From positions 1 to 25,445 of IMG/VR virus record IMGVR_UViG_3300047673_000063: a DNA stretch of 25,445 nt. The stretch is one strand, 5' to 3'. The notes under the pieces were generated by a model. That model was not told the origin of the DNA, searched no databases, and was given only the letters and a program-made list of their open reading frames with translations. The translations under genes and the position numbers were made by a program. The DNA is from a virus. Below, piece by piece: positions 14,730 through 22,029 of this stretch. Each line of letters starts with the position of its first letter. The first letter of the stretch is position 1.

Positions 14730-16637
14730 ATGCCGACTCAGCCCACTATGGGGATGAATCCGATGCTGGCGCTGCTGCCGCCTGACCAGCAGCAGAACCT
14801 GATGCAGCTGCAGCAGCAGCAGGCGATCGGGCAGGCGCTGCTTCAGCAGGGATTGCAGCCGATCGACACGAGCAACCGTCAGGTCGGCGGCATAGGCTAT
14901 CGCATCAGCCCGCTCGAAGGTCTCGCCAAGATGGCGAACATGTACGCGGGCAACAAGATCGCGCGCGACTCGATGGGTCAGCAGGCGCAGATCATGGGGC
15001 AGATGTACGGGAATGCGTTCGGCGGTCAACCTCAGGCGCCCCAGGCGGCTCCGGTCGATGCCGGCGGTATGACGGGTGGGCAGTCTGGAGAAGGCGTCGT
15101 ATCGGCTCCTATCGCAACACCCGGAGCAGCCGATCTCGGCGCGGCGATGGGTGGCGGAACACAGGTAGGGCCACAAACGCAGATGGCGAATGGAGTGATG
15201 ACGCTGCCCGGCAAGACGCCGCAGCAGTCGATGATCCTGTTCGGGATGCTCGGGCCGGATGCCTATGGAAAGATGCTCGCGCAACAGATGGCCCCGACGG
15301 CGGCCACGCTCGCTGCGCGGCAGGGCGGTTTCGATCCGATGGCGGCGAATCAGGCGCAGTTCCGCAAAGACACATACGTTGCGCCCACGACTGGAACGGG
15401 CATCATGCGCAACCCGTTCACGCAGCAGCCTGTCGCGTTCAATCCCGAAGTGCCGAATGGCGCGACGCCGCTATTCGACGCTTCCGGCAATGTCGCGGCA
15501 GTAAAGCCGATCGCGGGCGCGCAGGGAGTCATGCAGGGCAACGCTGCGGCAACGGCGGCCGGTGGAGCACAGTTCAAGCCGGTCCAGGTCTACAACCCGC
15601 AGACGCAGCAGATGGAGTATTCGAACGAAGCCGCGGTGACGAATCCGACCGCTCCTGCTCCGGTGCGCAATAACAACCCTGGCGCGATGATGCCTGGCGG
15701 AAAGTTGGCGCAGTACCCCGATATGCAAACGGGCCTGAAGGCACTGGACGACAACCTGGCGAGCTATGGAAAGCAGGGCGTCAATACGATCTCTGGCGTG
15801 ATCTCGAAGTGGGCGCCCCCGAACGAGAACGACACGCAGGCGTATATCAAGGACGTGTCGCAACGGCTCGGCATCAGTCCGAACCAGAAGATCGACCTGT
15901 CCAATCCGCTGCAGCGTCAGGCGCTCAGCACGGCTATCTCGCTGCACGAGAACGGGCCGACTGGCGTCTTTGGTGGCGGCGGTGCACCCGCTGCTGCGCC
16001 CCCGCTCGGTGCCGCTATAAGCGCAGAGAGAGGCGCCGGCAATCTTCAGGACGAACTCTCGAAGAAGTGGACCGATCTGAGCGCAGCGAATCAGCAGGCG
16101 CAGGGCGTCATTTCGAACCTGCAAAACATCAAGACACTGGCTGCGAAAGCCGCGGTCGGCCCGCAGTCGGATCGACTGAATTATGTGAATGGCTTGCTGT
16201 CGCTCGCCGGCAGCGAGAAGGCAACCGATGCAGTCACGGCAAACGATCTGCTGAACAAGTATTCGAACCAGATTACCGCACGCCTGAGCGCTGGCGGCAT
16301 GGGCACGGACGCCGCTCGATCGATCCTGCAATCGGCCTATCCGAATTCGCACATGACGCCGCAGGCGATCAACGAAGCGGCCGACAATCTTCAGGGCGCA
16401 AGCCAGATGGTTCAGGCAAAAACACGCCTGCTCGCGCCGCTGCGCAATAAGGGCGATGCGCAGGCATACAACAATACCGAAGTGCAGTTCGACCAGAACG
16501 CCGATCCGCGCATCTTCCAGTACGCGAACATCAAAGACCCGACCGCGCGCGCGGCGTTCGCTAAAAACCTCATGCAGCAGGACCCGGCGATCGTCAACAA
16601 GATACAGACGCTGCAAAAGCTGGGAGCGCTGCAATGA
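14730..16637 (+). CDS. Ejected virion protein with putative peptidoglycan-hydrolase-like domain
   Basis: ATG 14730 has a strong GGAGG at 14718-14722. The 635-residue protein has a Gln/Met-rich N-terminus (DQQQNLMQLQQQQAIGQALL), a low-complexity Gly/Pro/Ala linker, and at residues ~313-409 a compact domain opening with RNNNPGAM and continuing KLAQYPDMQTGLKALDDNLA, ISKWAPPNENDTQAYIKDVS and ISLHENGP. The RNNNPGN-type start together with WAPxxEND and Y...V is a domain seen in phage virion proteins, usually considered lysozyme-like. It would open the cell wall locally during DNA entry. The C-terminal ~220 residues are helical. The hydrolase function is inference; Glu366 and Glu408 are candidates for catalytic roles. 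Confidence 0.6.
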   Translation: MPTQPTMGMNPMLALLPPDQQQNLMQLQQQQAIGQALLQQGLQPIDTSNRQVGGIGYRISPLEGLAKMANMYAGNKIARDSMGQQAQIMGQMYGNAFGGQPQAPQAAPVDAGGMTGGQSGEGVVSAPIATPGAADLGAAMGGGTQVGPQTQMANGVMTLPGKTPQQSMILFGMLGPDAYGKMLAQQMAPTAATLAARQGGFDPMAANQAQFRKDTYVAPTTGTGIMRNPFTQQPVAFNPEVPNGATPLFDASGNVAAVKPIAGAQGVMQGNAAATAAGGAQFKPVQVYNPQTQQMEYSNEAAVTNPTAPAPVRNNNPGAMMPGGKLAQYPDMQTGLKALDDNLASYGKQGVNTISGVISKWAPPNENDTQAYIKDVSQRLGISPNQKIDLSNPLQRQALSTAISLHENGPTGVFGGGGAPAAAPPLGAAISAERGAGNLQDELSKKWTDLSAANQQAQGVISNLQNIKTLAAKAAVGPQSDRLNYVNGLLSLAGSEKATDAVTANDLLNKYSNQITARLSAGGMGTDAARSILQSAYPNSHMTPQAINEAADNLQGASQMVQAKTRLLAPLRNKGDAQAYNNTEVQFDQNADPRIFQYANIKDPTARAAFAKNLMQQDPAIVNKIQTLQKLGALQ

Positions 16638-18742
16638 CAGATCTCGCCGCACAGTTTCTGGCTGATGCGGGCGCTGCGCCGGCGAGCGCTGGCGCTGCGT
16701 CTGCGCCGGCTGCAACCGGGCTTGCGGCGCAATTCCTCGCTGACGCAGCAGCACCAGTCCCGGCGTCGGCAGCGGGCGGCACGGGAGCCGCGGCAAAACC
16801 CTCCGCTGCCGGGCAACTTGCGCATCAGTTGGGGCTCACGGCGCGCGCGGGCATCACCGGTGTCACGTCCTTGCCGGCGATGGCTGGCGATGCGCTCAAT
16901 GCGGGCATAAATAAGGTGTTCGGCACGCACCTGGCGCCCGTCTCCCAGTCCGTTCAGGATCTCGAAAACAGCATTGGGCTGCCGCAACCGCAGAACGGAA
17001 CTGAGAGGGTTGTTCAGGACGCCGCAAGCGCAATGGCAGGCGTCGCTCCATCCGTCGGCATCGGCAAGATGCTGGCCGGTGCTGCGTCGCCAGTCGCGCA
17101 GGCGGTAGGGCAGGGATTACAGGCAACGCCCGGCGCGCAGATTCTCGGCTCTGCCGGTGCAGGCGCTGGCTCAGGATCAGCGCGAGAACTCGGACTCGGC
17201 CCGGGCTATCAGATCGGCGCTGCTCTTCTCGGGGGTGCTGCGGGCGTCGGTGCGGGTTCCGTTGCAACGGCTGGCGCTCGCGCGCTCGCGCCGCGCGCGA
17301 TGATGGCGCCCAATGTAACGCCGGCCGCCGCGGCGTCGCTGGCTGATTCCGGCGTTGATCAGGTCGTCAACGAACTTGGCCCGCAAGCGCGTTTGTCCTA
17401 TGCGCCCGAAGCATCCATGACCGGGCCGATCGATCCGAACAATCCCGGCGCGATGATGTCGCCGACGAAACAGCAGGTTGCCGCCGCGATCCAGCAGAAT
17501 CCCGGTCTGAGTCCTGCTGCCGCGCTTCGTAATCAGGACTTCCAGGCGCTGGGCATTCAGCCGACGCTCGGCCAGATCACGCGCGATCCGACGCAGTTCG
17601 CGCAGGAATTGAACATGCGCGGCGTCAGCGGTGTCGGCGAGCCTCTGGCGAACCGGTTCAACCAGCAGAACACGCAGCTTCAGCAGGCGCTCTATGGGCT
17701 GGCTGGCAACCCGTCGGACACGTATCAGGCTGGCTCTGCAATCAAGGGCTCGCTGAAGGCAATCGACAACCAGATGTCGCAGCAGGTGAGCGACGCCTAC
17801 GTCGCGGCGCGCGCATCGAGCGGCAAGAATCTGGACGTTCCGCTTACGGGCCTCGCGCAGGACTATGCGCAGGTGCTGAACGACTTCGGCGACAAGGTTC
17901 CGAGCGGTGTCCGAAACAATTTCAACCAGCTCGGGCTGATGGGCGGGACTCAGCAAAAGACGTTTTCGATTGAGAACGCTGAGAATCTGCTGAAGGTCAT
18001 CAACGCGAACCAGAGCAACGACCCGGCGACGAACGCCGCGCTCGGCACGCTGCGCAACAGCGTCAAGAACGCGATTCTCTCGGCTGACGACAAGGGCGGC
18101 GTCTATGCGCCGGCGCGCGCGCTCGCTGCGCAACGCTTCGCCTTGCAGGATCAGATTCCCGCTCTTGAAGCTGCAGCGACCGACAGCATCAATCCTGACG
18201 ACTTCGTTCGCCGATATCTCATCGGTGGGAAAACGGATCAGGTGAGTGCGCTGGCGAATCTCCTGAAGTCGCAAGACCCGGGCGCCTTTAATGAGGCGCG
18301 CAGTCAGATCGGCGCGCAGCTCGCGCTGAAGGGGTTCGGTAATAACGTCGCTGGCGATGCGCCATTCAAGCCGTCTGGGTATGCGCAGCAGATGCAGGCA
18401 TTCGGCCCGTCGAAGCTCGCGGCGTTCTATACGCCCGACGAACTCGCGCAGCTCAATGCAATCGGCCGCGTGGGTTCGTATATGAATGCCTTCCCGTCGT
18501 CAGCGCCGGTGAACACGTCCAACACGGCTTCCGCCTTGGGTTCGCTCGTCGGCTCGGGGGTGAAGAAGATTCCGTATGTCGGCGGCCTGATCGAGAACGC
18601 GCAGAACCGCGCGCTCGTGAATCGGGCGCTGGCAGCACGTCTTTCAGATGCGGCGCAACAGCCGGTTAATTCCGCGACGCAGAACGCCCTGGGGGCGTTG
18701 CTGTTGCAGCAGGCGCCACGAACGCCAGGCGGAAACCGATGA
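16634..18742 (+). CDS. Large DNA-ejection-type internal virion protein
   Basis: The 702-residue protein starts in an ATGA overlap with the previous gene. It is Ala-, Gly- and Gln-rich with long predicted helices. A ~9-residue motif, LAAQFLADA, occurs twice near the start (residues 4-12 and 30-38), separated by an Ala/Pro/Ser linker. A hydrophobic Gly/Ala segment at ~200-235 (GAALLGGAAGVGAGSVATAG) could insert in a membrane. The C-terminal half is soluble-looking (NLLKVINANQSNDPATNAAL, GDKVPSGVRNNFNQLGLMGG). As the last and largest member of the four-gene cluster it matches the position of podovirus ejection proteins. No family was recognised with confidence and no catalytic motif is seen. Confidence 0.6.
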   Translation: MTDLAAQFLADAGAAPASAGAASAPAATGLAAQFLADAAAPVPASAAGGTGAAAKPSAAGQLAHQLGLTARAGITGVTSLPAMAGDALNAGINKVFGTHLAPVSQSVQDLENSIGLPQPQNGTERVVQDAASAMAGVAPSVGIGKMLAGAASPVAQAVGQGLQATPGAQILGSAGAGAGSGSARELGLGPGYQIGAALLGGAAGVGAGSVATAGARALAPRAMMAPNVTPAAAASLADSGVDQVVNELGPQARLSYAPEASMTGPIDPNNPGAMMSPTKQQVAAAIQQNPGLSPAAALRNQDFQALGIQPTLGQITRDPTQFAQELNMRGVSGVGEPLANRFNQQNTQLQQALYGLAGNPSDTYQAGSAIKGSLKAIDNQMSQQVSDAYVAARASSGKNLDVPLTGLAQDYAQVLNDFGDKVPSGVRNNFNQLGLMGGTQQKTFSIENAENLLKVINANQSNDPATNAALGTLRNSVKNAILSADDKGGVYAPARALAAQRFALQDQIPALEAAATDSINPDDFVRRYLIGGKTDQVSALANLLKSQDPGAFNEARSQIGAQLALKGFGNNVAGDAPFKPSGYAQQMQAFGPSKLAAFYTPDELAQLNAIGRVGSYMNAFPSSAPVNTSNTASALGSLVGSGVKKIPYVGGLIENAQNRALVNRALAARLSDAAQQPVNSATQNALGALLLQQAPRTPGGNR

Positions 18743-18816
18743 CTTCAGGATCACGTAAATGGCGACACACATCATTGGCGCGAGCGCCGTTATCGAATTT
18801 TGCATAGGGGTCTGAG
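18743..18816. other. Short intergenic gap before the tail fibre gene
   Basis: These 74 bases hold only a small palindrome (GGCG/CGCC, 18777-18780 with 18785-18788). Two very short frames also exist: ATG 18739, 22 codons, coupled by ATGA to the previous stop; and ATG 18759, 18 codons. Neither has further support. A purine-rich GGGG (18807-18810) serves the fibre start at 18817. No clear promoter or terminator is seen. Confidence 0.4.
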
Positions 18817-19941
18817 ATGCCTTTTAACGGAAGCGGTTCGTACTCGTTGCCATATAACTGGCAAGCCGACGCAGCGAATGGCCTGAACATCAGTTCGTCG
18901 CGCATGCAAGGTCAGGATGCGGACATCGCTGCAGCGCTCTCCATCTGCCTGACGAAAGACGGCCAGCAACAGGTCGCCGCGAACCTACAAATGGGCGGCT
19001 TCACGCTCACGAACATGGCGAATGCGAGCGCCCAGAAGCAGCCTATCTCTGTGCAGGACTTCCAGAATGGTACGCCGACATGGCTCGGAACGGTATCAGG
19101 AACTGACACGATCACAGGGGCGACCAACATCGCGCCAGCCGCCTATGCGCGCGGTCAGCGGTTCCGCTTCATTTCAGCCGGCGCGAACACGACCGCAGCC
19201 GTCACGCTCAATGTCAACGGACTCGGCGCGGTCAGCATCACGAAATTCGGATCGACTTCGCTCGCGGTCGGCGATATACGGCCGGGCCAGATTGTCGAGG
19301 TCACCTATGACGGCACGAATTTTCAGGTCTCGGGCTCGACCGGTGGCCGCGGCGCTCTGCTGAATATCCAGAAGATCACGGCGAGCGGGACTTATACGCC
19401 GACGCCCGGAGCAACTGCTGCGCGCGTGCGCGGGGCAGGCAGCGGCGGCGCCGGGGGCGGCGGTGGTGCGACAGCATCAGGACAGACCGCAGGCGGCGCC
19501 GGCGGATCGTCCGGTGCATACGGCGAAATCTGGATTGCTTCGGGGCTCGCTTCGCAGACGGTGACGGTCGGCGCTGCAGGGACGGGCGTAACTGGCGGGA
19601 CCGGCGGAGCGGGGCAACAGTGTTCCTTCGGCTCGCTTCTGGTGCTTCCTGGCGGCCCCGGCGGCACGAGCGGACTGGCATCGACGAGCGCCGTATTCGC
19701 AGCGCCTGGAGGGCCGGCGGCGGCGCCATCTGGAACAGGGACGTTCCTTGTATCGGGTCAAGGTCAGGTCGGACAGGTGGGGATCGGCGGATCGGGTAAC
19801 GGCATCGGCGGCTACGGTGGGCAGACTCCGCTCGGCTCGCTCGGCCAGGGCGGGATCGGTGCAACGGTGCTTCAGAACCAGTCGGCAGCAGCCGGCATAG
19901 CGGGCAATACAGGCGGTTTCATTATCGAAGAATACGCATAA
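18817..19941 (+). CDS. Tail fibre protein with glycine-rich C-terminal domain
   Basis: The 374-residue product has an N-terminal attachment-type domain (MPFNGSGSYSLPYNWQADAA, IAAALSICLTKDGQQQVAAN, LQMGGFTLTNMANASAQKQP) of the kind found at the tail-binding end of podovirus and prophage fibres. A short beta region follows (TTAAVTLNVNGLGAVSITKF, FGSTSLAVGDIRPGQIVEVT). From ~190 the glycine-rich terminal domain begins at ASGTYTPTPGATAARVRGAG and runs to a closing strand, GGFIIEEYA. The glycine-rich tip likely binds the host surface. The same tip domain occurs in the gene at 773-1747. The gene is placed between ejection and lysis genes, the common position for late fibre genes. No chaperone gene follows it directly. 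Confidence 0.75.
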   Translation: MPFNGSGSYSLPYNWQADAANGLNISSSRMQGQDADIAAALSICLTKDGQQQVAANLQMGGFTLTNMANASAQKQPISVQDFQNGTPTWLGTVSGTDTITGATNIAPAAYARGQRFRFISAGANTTAAVTLNVNGLGAVSITKFGSTSLAVGDIRPGQIVEVTYDGTNFQVSGSTGGRGALLNIQKITASGTYTPTPGATAARVRGAGSGGAGGGGGATASGQTAGGAGGSSGAYGEIWIASGLASQTVTVGAAGTGVTGGTGGAGQQCSFGSLLVLPGGPGGTSGLASTSAVFAAPGGPAAAPSGTGTFLVSGQGQVGQVGIGGSGNGIGGYGGQTPLGSLGQGGIGATVLQNQSAAAGIAGNTGGFIIEEYA

Positions 19942-19953
19942 CGGGGAACGGCG

Positions 19954-20190
19954 ATGCTCAACTTTCTACTGCGGTACACGATGAACTGGCTTCTGTTACT
20001 GGACAGAGCCCTCAATGTCGCGGCCGGCGGCGCAAGCGATGAAACCCTGAGCAGCCGAGCAGGCAAAGGGGTGAAGGAAGGGAAGGTATGGGCCTGCGTG
20101 CTCTGCAAGTTCCTGAACATCTTCCAGAAGGATCACTGCCTCAAGTCGATTGATGCGGATGATGGAAAAAATGCCACGATCCCGGACTGA
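19954..20190 (+). CDS. Conserved small lysis-module protein, function unknown
   Basis: ATG 19954 follows GGGGA (19943-19947). The 78-residue protein has a hydrophobic N-terminus (MLNFLLRYTMNWLLLLDRAL) and then NVAAGGASDETLSSRAGKGV followed by WACVLCKFLNIFQKDHCLKS. The combination of a W...LDRxLN start, DETLSSRAGK and a CxxC-like pair with DHC recurs in small proteins placed just before phage holin genes. Cys and His residues could bind a metal. It may be a membrane-associated lysis or regulatory factor, but I know no demonstrated activity. The holin start lies four bases downstream. Confidence 0.65.
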   Translation: MLNFLLRYTMNWLLLLDRALNVAAGGASDETLSSRAGKGVKEGKVWACVLCKFLNIFQKDHCLKSIDADDGKNATIPD

Positions 20191-20194
20191 ACCC

Positions 20195-20374
20195 ATGGAA
20201 CATTACAAAGAACAACTCATTGCGGTAGCCAAAACCGCACCGGCATGGCTCGGGGTTTTCGTTGGACACGCCATCGACAGCATCACGCTATCGGGGCTTG
20301 CTCTGCTCGCATCGACGGTCTACAGCGTCGTGCAGACCTATATCTCGATCAGCCGGTATCGGGGGCAAAAGTGA
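20195..20374 (+). CDS. Small holin
   Basis: ATG 20195 is selected because the upstream in-frame ATG at 20150 lies inside the previous gene and would add a hydrophilic Met/Arg-rich tail. The 59-residue protein has a short charged N-terminus (MEHYKEQLIAVAKTA), a hydrophobic stretch that can form two membrane segments (PAWLGVFVGHAI and SGLALLASTVYSVVQTYI) and a basic C-terminal tail (SRYRGQK), the layout of a small phage holin. It would permeabilise the inner membrane and release the endolysin. Its stop overlaps the endolysin start (GTGA). Confidence 0.75.
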   Translation: MEHYKEQLIAVAKTAPAWLGVFVGHAIDSITLSGLALLASTVYSVVQTYISISRYRGQK

Positions 20375-20913
20375 CTCCCGAGACGCTAGCCGCGGCGCTC
20401 GGCATTCCGGTATCGAGAACGCAGGCATGGGCCGATCCCATCAGCGCGGCAATGGCGTTATGGGCGATCGACAGCGACGCGCGGCAGGCGGCGTTCCTCG
20501 CGCAGATCGGGCACGAAAGCGGGCGACTCGTCTATGTGCGTGAACTGTGGGGACCAACGCCCGCACAGGCCGGTTACGAAGGCCGCAAAGACCTCGGCAA
20601 TACAGAACCGGGAGACGGGAAGCGGTTCATGGGGCGAGGCTTGATCCAGATCACCGGCCGCGCGAACTACCAGAAAGCGAGCGATGCCCTGGGCATTGAC
20701 TTCGTGTCGTCTCCTGAACTGCTCGAACAGCCGTCGAATGCAGCGCTGTCGGCTGCGTGGTTCTGGAACGTGCATGGCCTGAACGACCTCGCCGATGCAG
20801 GCAACTTTGCAACGATTACCCGTCGGATCAATGGCGGCATGAACGGCTATGCAGACCGGCTTGCGCTGCTCGCGCTTGCCAAGGACGCACTGAGCGAAAG
20901 GAGCGCAGCATGA
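20371..20913 (+). CDS. Endolysin, glycoside hydrolase family 19 (chitinase-like)
   Basis: GTG 20371 overlaps the holin stop and has GGGGGCAAAA upstream, giving a 180-residue enzyme of normal length. FLAQIGHESGRLVYVRELWG carries the two expected catalytic glutamates (Glu49 in HES and Glu58). RFMGRGLIQITGRANY (residues 85-100) is the family signature, and ITRRINGGMNGYADR (149-163) completes the substrate groove. Phage GH19 enzymes cleave peptidoglycan glycan strands. No signal peptide is seen, so release depends on the holin. It overlaps the following holin-like gene by ATGA. Confidence 0.92.
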   Translation: MTPETLAAALGIPVSRTQAWADPISAAMALWAIDSDARQAAFLAQIGHESGRLVYVRELWGPTPAQAGYEGRKDLGNTEPGDGKRFMGRGLIQITGRANYQKASDALGIDFVSSPELLEQPSNAALSAAWFWNVHGLNDLADAGNFATITRRINGGMNGYADRLALLALAKDALSERSAA

Positions 20914-21470
20914 GCGCATGGACATCCGCATTGAACGTCGTCAAGACGCTCGCGCCGACGATCGCAACGGTTCTCGGCGGCCCGCTTGCCGGCGGCGCTG
21001 TAACGGCACTGGAAAGCGTGTTCGGCATCACTGCCAAACCTGATGCATCGACCGATGACCGTCAATCGACTCTCGCCGCGGCGATCAGTGGCGCGACGCC
21101 CGAGCAACTGGCGGCCATGAGAAAGGCTGATCAGGATTATGCGCTCGCCATGGCGCAAGCCGGGTTCAAGAACACCGAAACCCTGGCCTCCCTCGCAGTC
21201 GAGGACCGGGCCAGCGCGCGCGCGATGCAGATCAGCACCAAAAGCGTGACGGCGCCGTTTCTGGCTATCTTCGTCACGCTCGGCTTCTTCGGTTGCCTCG
21301 GGCTGATGATGTTCTACCCGATCCAGAAGGAAGCGCATGATGCCCTCATGCTGATGCTCGGCGCGCTTGGCGCATCGTGGTCGGCGGTGGTTGCTTACTA
21401 CTTTGGCAGCAGCCAGTCGAGCGACCGTAAGACGGAGTTGCTGGCCCAGTCCACACCAGCCCAGAATTAA
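20910..21470 (+). CDS. Three-TM holin-like protein
   Basis: ATG 20910 overlaps the endolysin stop and follows AAAGGAG (20898-20904). The 186-residue protein has an N-terminal hydrophobic segment with TLAPTIATVLGGPLAGGAV, a soluble helical middle (TPEQLAAMRKADQDYALAMA) and two clear C-terminal membrane segments (TAPFLAIFVTLGFFGCLGLM and ALMLMLGALGASWSAVVAYY) before FGSSQSSDRKTELL. This is the pattern of the GTA-type three-TM holins (PF11351-like). It may act with or against the small holin at 20195. The gene ends against the convergent secreted-protein gene; both stops share TTAA. Confidence 0.7.
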   Translation: MSAWTSALNVVKTLAPTIATVLGGPLAGGAVTALESVFGITAKPDASTDDRQSTLAAAISGATPEQLAAMRKADQDYALAMAQAGFKNTETLASLAVEDRASARAMQISTKSVTAPFLAIFVTLGFFGCLGLMMFYPIQKEAHDALMLMLGALGASWSAVVAYYFGSSQSSDRKTELLAQSTPAQN

Positions 21471-21745
21471 GGGCGCTGGTATTTGCGCATTTCCGACTGA
21501 GGCCAAGGCTGGTAAGCGTCAACCGGATCGGCATTGAGGTTCGGCGACCAGTACGAGCCGCCCATACCTGACTGACCCGATCCAGCAGAACCGGCCGCCG
21601 AACTGCCGCCGCCGAATGCGCCGGCCGCGGCGCCCATTGCTCCATTGTTTCCGCCTCCGTGATGCCCTGCATTGGCGCTCATGGACGAAGCGAACGAAGC
21701 GGCGGAAAAGGTAAGTGCTGCCACAGCGATGATAATCTTGCGCAT
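21467..21745 (-). CDS. Small secreted Gly/Ser-rich protein (possible moron)
   Basis: The ATG whose complement is at 21743-21745 is chosen because GGGAG lies just upstream and the product then begins with a clear signal peptide, MRKIIIAVAALTFSAASFAS, cleaved near Ala-Xaa-Ala. The 92-residue preprotein has a Gly/Ala/Ser-rich mature part with GHHGGGNNGAMGAAAGAFGG and an aromatic/Pro end (GGSYWSPNLNADPVDAYQPW). It is on the opposite strand to the late genes and has its own leader, so it may be expressed from the prophage. It resembles small exported host proteins more than phage parts. Function unknown; envelope modification or superinfection exclusion are only possibilities. Confidence 0.65.
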   Translation of the reverse strand: MRKIIIAVAALTFSAASFASSMSANAGHHGGGNNGAMGAAAGAFGGGSSAAGSAGSGQSGMGGSYWSPNLNADPVDAYQPWPQSEMRKYQRP

Positions 21746-21749
21746 GGTG

Positions 21750-21766
21750 AATCTCCCGGTGAGATT
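21750..21766 (-). promoter_or_regulatory. Hairpin covering the ribosome binding site of the secreted protein gene
   Basis: AATCTC (21750-21755) pairs with GAGATT (21761-21766) around a 5-base loop. On the - strand this folds over the GGGAG ribosome binding site just before the start codon. A second perfect 6-bp hairpin, TCGGCA/TGCCGA (21775-21780 with 21785-21790, loop GGGT), lies further upstream in the leader. Control of translation is inferred. Confidence 0.4.
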
Positions 21767-21853
21767 ATTGGTTATCGGCAGGGTTGCCGAAATCTTTACC
21801 GGGCTCCACATAAATTCTCTTGAAGTATCGGGCTCGCCTTCCTAGCTTGGAAG

Positions 21854-21876
21854 TTCGACCCCGGTCCCCGGCACCA
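21854..21876 (+). other. Probable att core: 3' end of a tRNA gene
   Basis: TTCGACC (T-loop), CCGGT (3' side of the T-stem), CCCCGGC (3' side of an acceptor stem), A and CCA occur in the exact tRNA order, but the upstream bases do not complete the T-stem and no 5' half exists nearby. Only the last ~23 bases of a tRNA are present, as expected for a phage attachment core that restores the tRNA after integration. The acceptor arm implies a host tRNA starting GCCGGGG, possibly a leucine tRNA. It lies 154 bases before int. Confidence 0.65.
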
Positions 21877-21965
21877 CCAACTATATACAAGTTTCTACGG
21901 TCAGTGAAGAAATTTGTGTAAACAAGGGCTTAGGCTAACCATGAGTTAGCCCTGTTAGGTGCCGA

Positions 21966-21995
21966 TTGACCGCCGTGTGTAGAAGTTTGTAGACT
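21966..21995 (+). promoter_or_regulatory. Candidate sigma70-type promoter for the integrase gene
   Basis: TTGACC (21966-21971) and TAGACT (21990-21995) are separated by 18 bases and lie 34 bases before the int ATG. The -35 box matches five of six consensus bases and the -10 box four of six. It overlaps one putative arm site and is just after a 7-bp inverted repeat, so integrase could repress its own promoter. Prediction from sequence only. Confidence 0.35.
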
Positions 21996-22029
21996 TCTCC
22001 CCACATTCCACACACACGGTACTCCACAC

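Larger units (their letters stand above)
21746..22029. other. Integration and divergent control region
   Basis: This 284-base gap lies between the secreted protein gene and the integrase gene. It contains the hairpins just upstream of the - strand gene, the tRNA 3'-end fragment (21854-21876), a 7-bp inverted repeat GGCTAAC/GTTAGCC (21933-21939 with 21945-21951), related short motifs CAAGTTTCTAC (21888-21898) and GTAGAAGTTTG (21979-21989) in opposite orientation that could be integrase arm sites, and a promoter-like pair before int. Confidence 0.55.

Noticed and set aside
15471-16796. Open frame on the - strand (441 codons) opposite ejection protein genes
   Set aside because: Same GC-driven artefact; Arg-rich composition and no ribosome binding site.
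17177-18274. Open frame on the - strand (365 codons) opposite the large ejection protein
   Set aside because: Antisense to a coupled + strand gene, with compositional bias only.
18739-18815. Two micro-ORFs of 22 and 18 codons between the ejection and fibre genes
   Set aside because: One has an ATGA overlap, but both are very short with no family signal; kept only as a note on the gap.
18817-19941. Diversity-generating retroelement acting on the tail fibre, as in BPP-1
   Set aside because: No reverse transcriptase frame and no template/variable repeat pair were found in the window.
21841-21880. Complete functional tRNA gene
   Set aside because: Only the T-loop to CCA end fits; the 5' T-stem side does not pair and no anticodon or acceptor 5' strand exists upstream.
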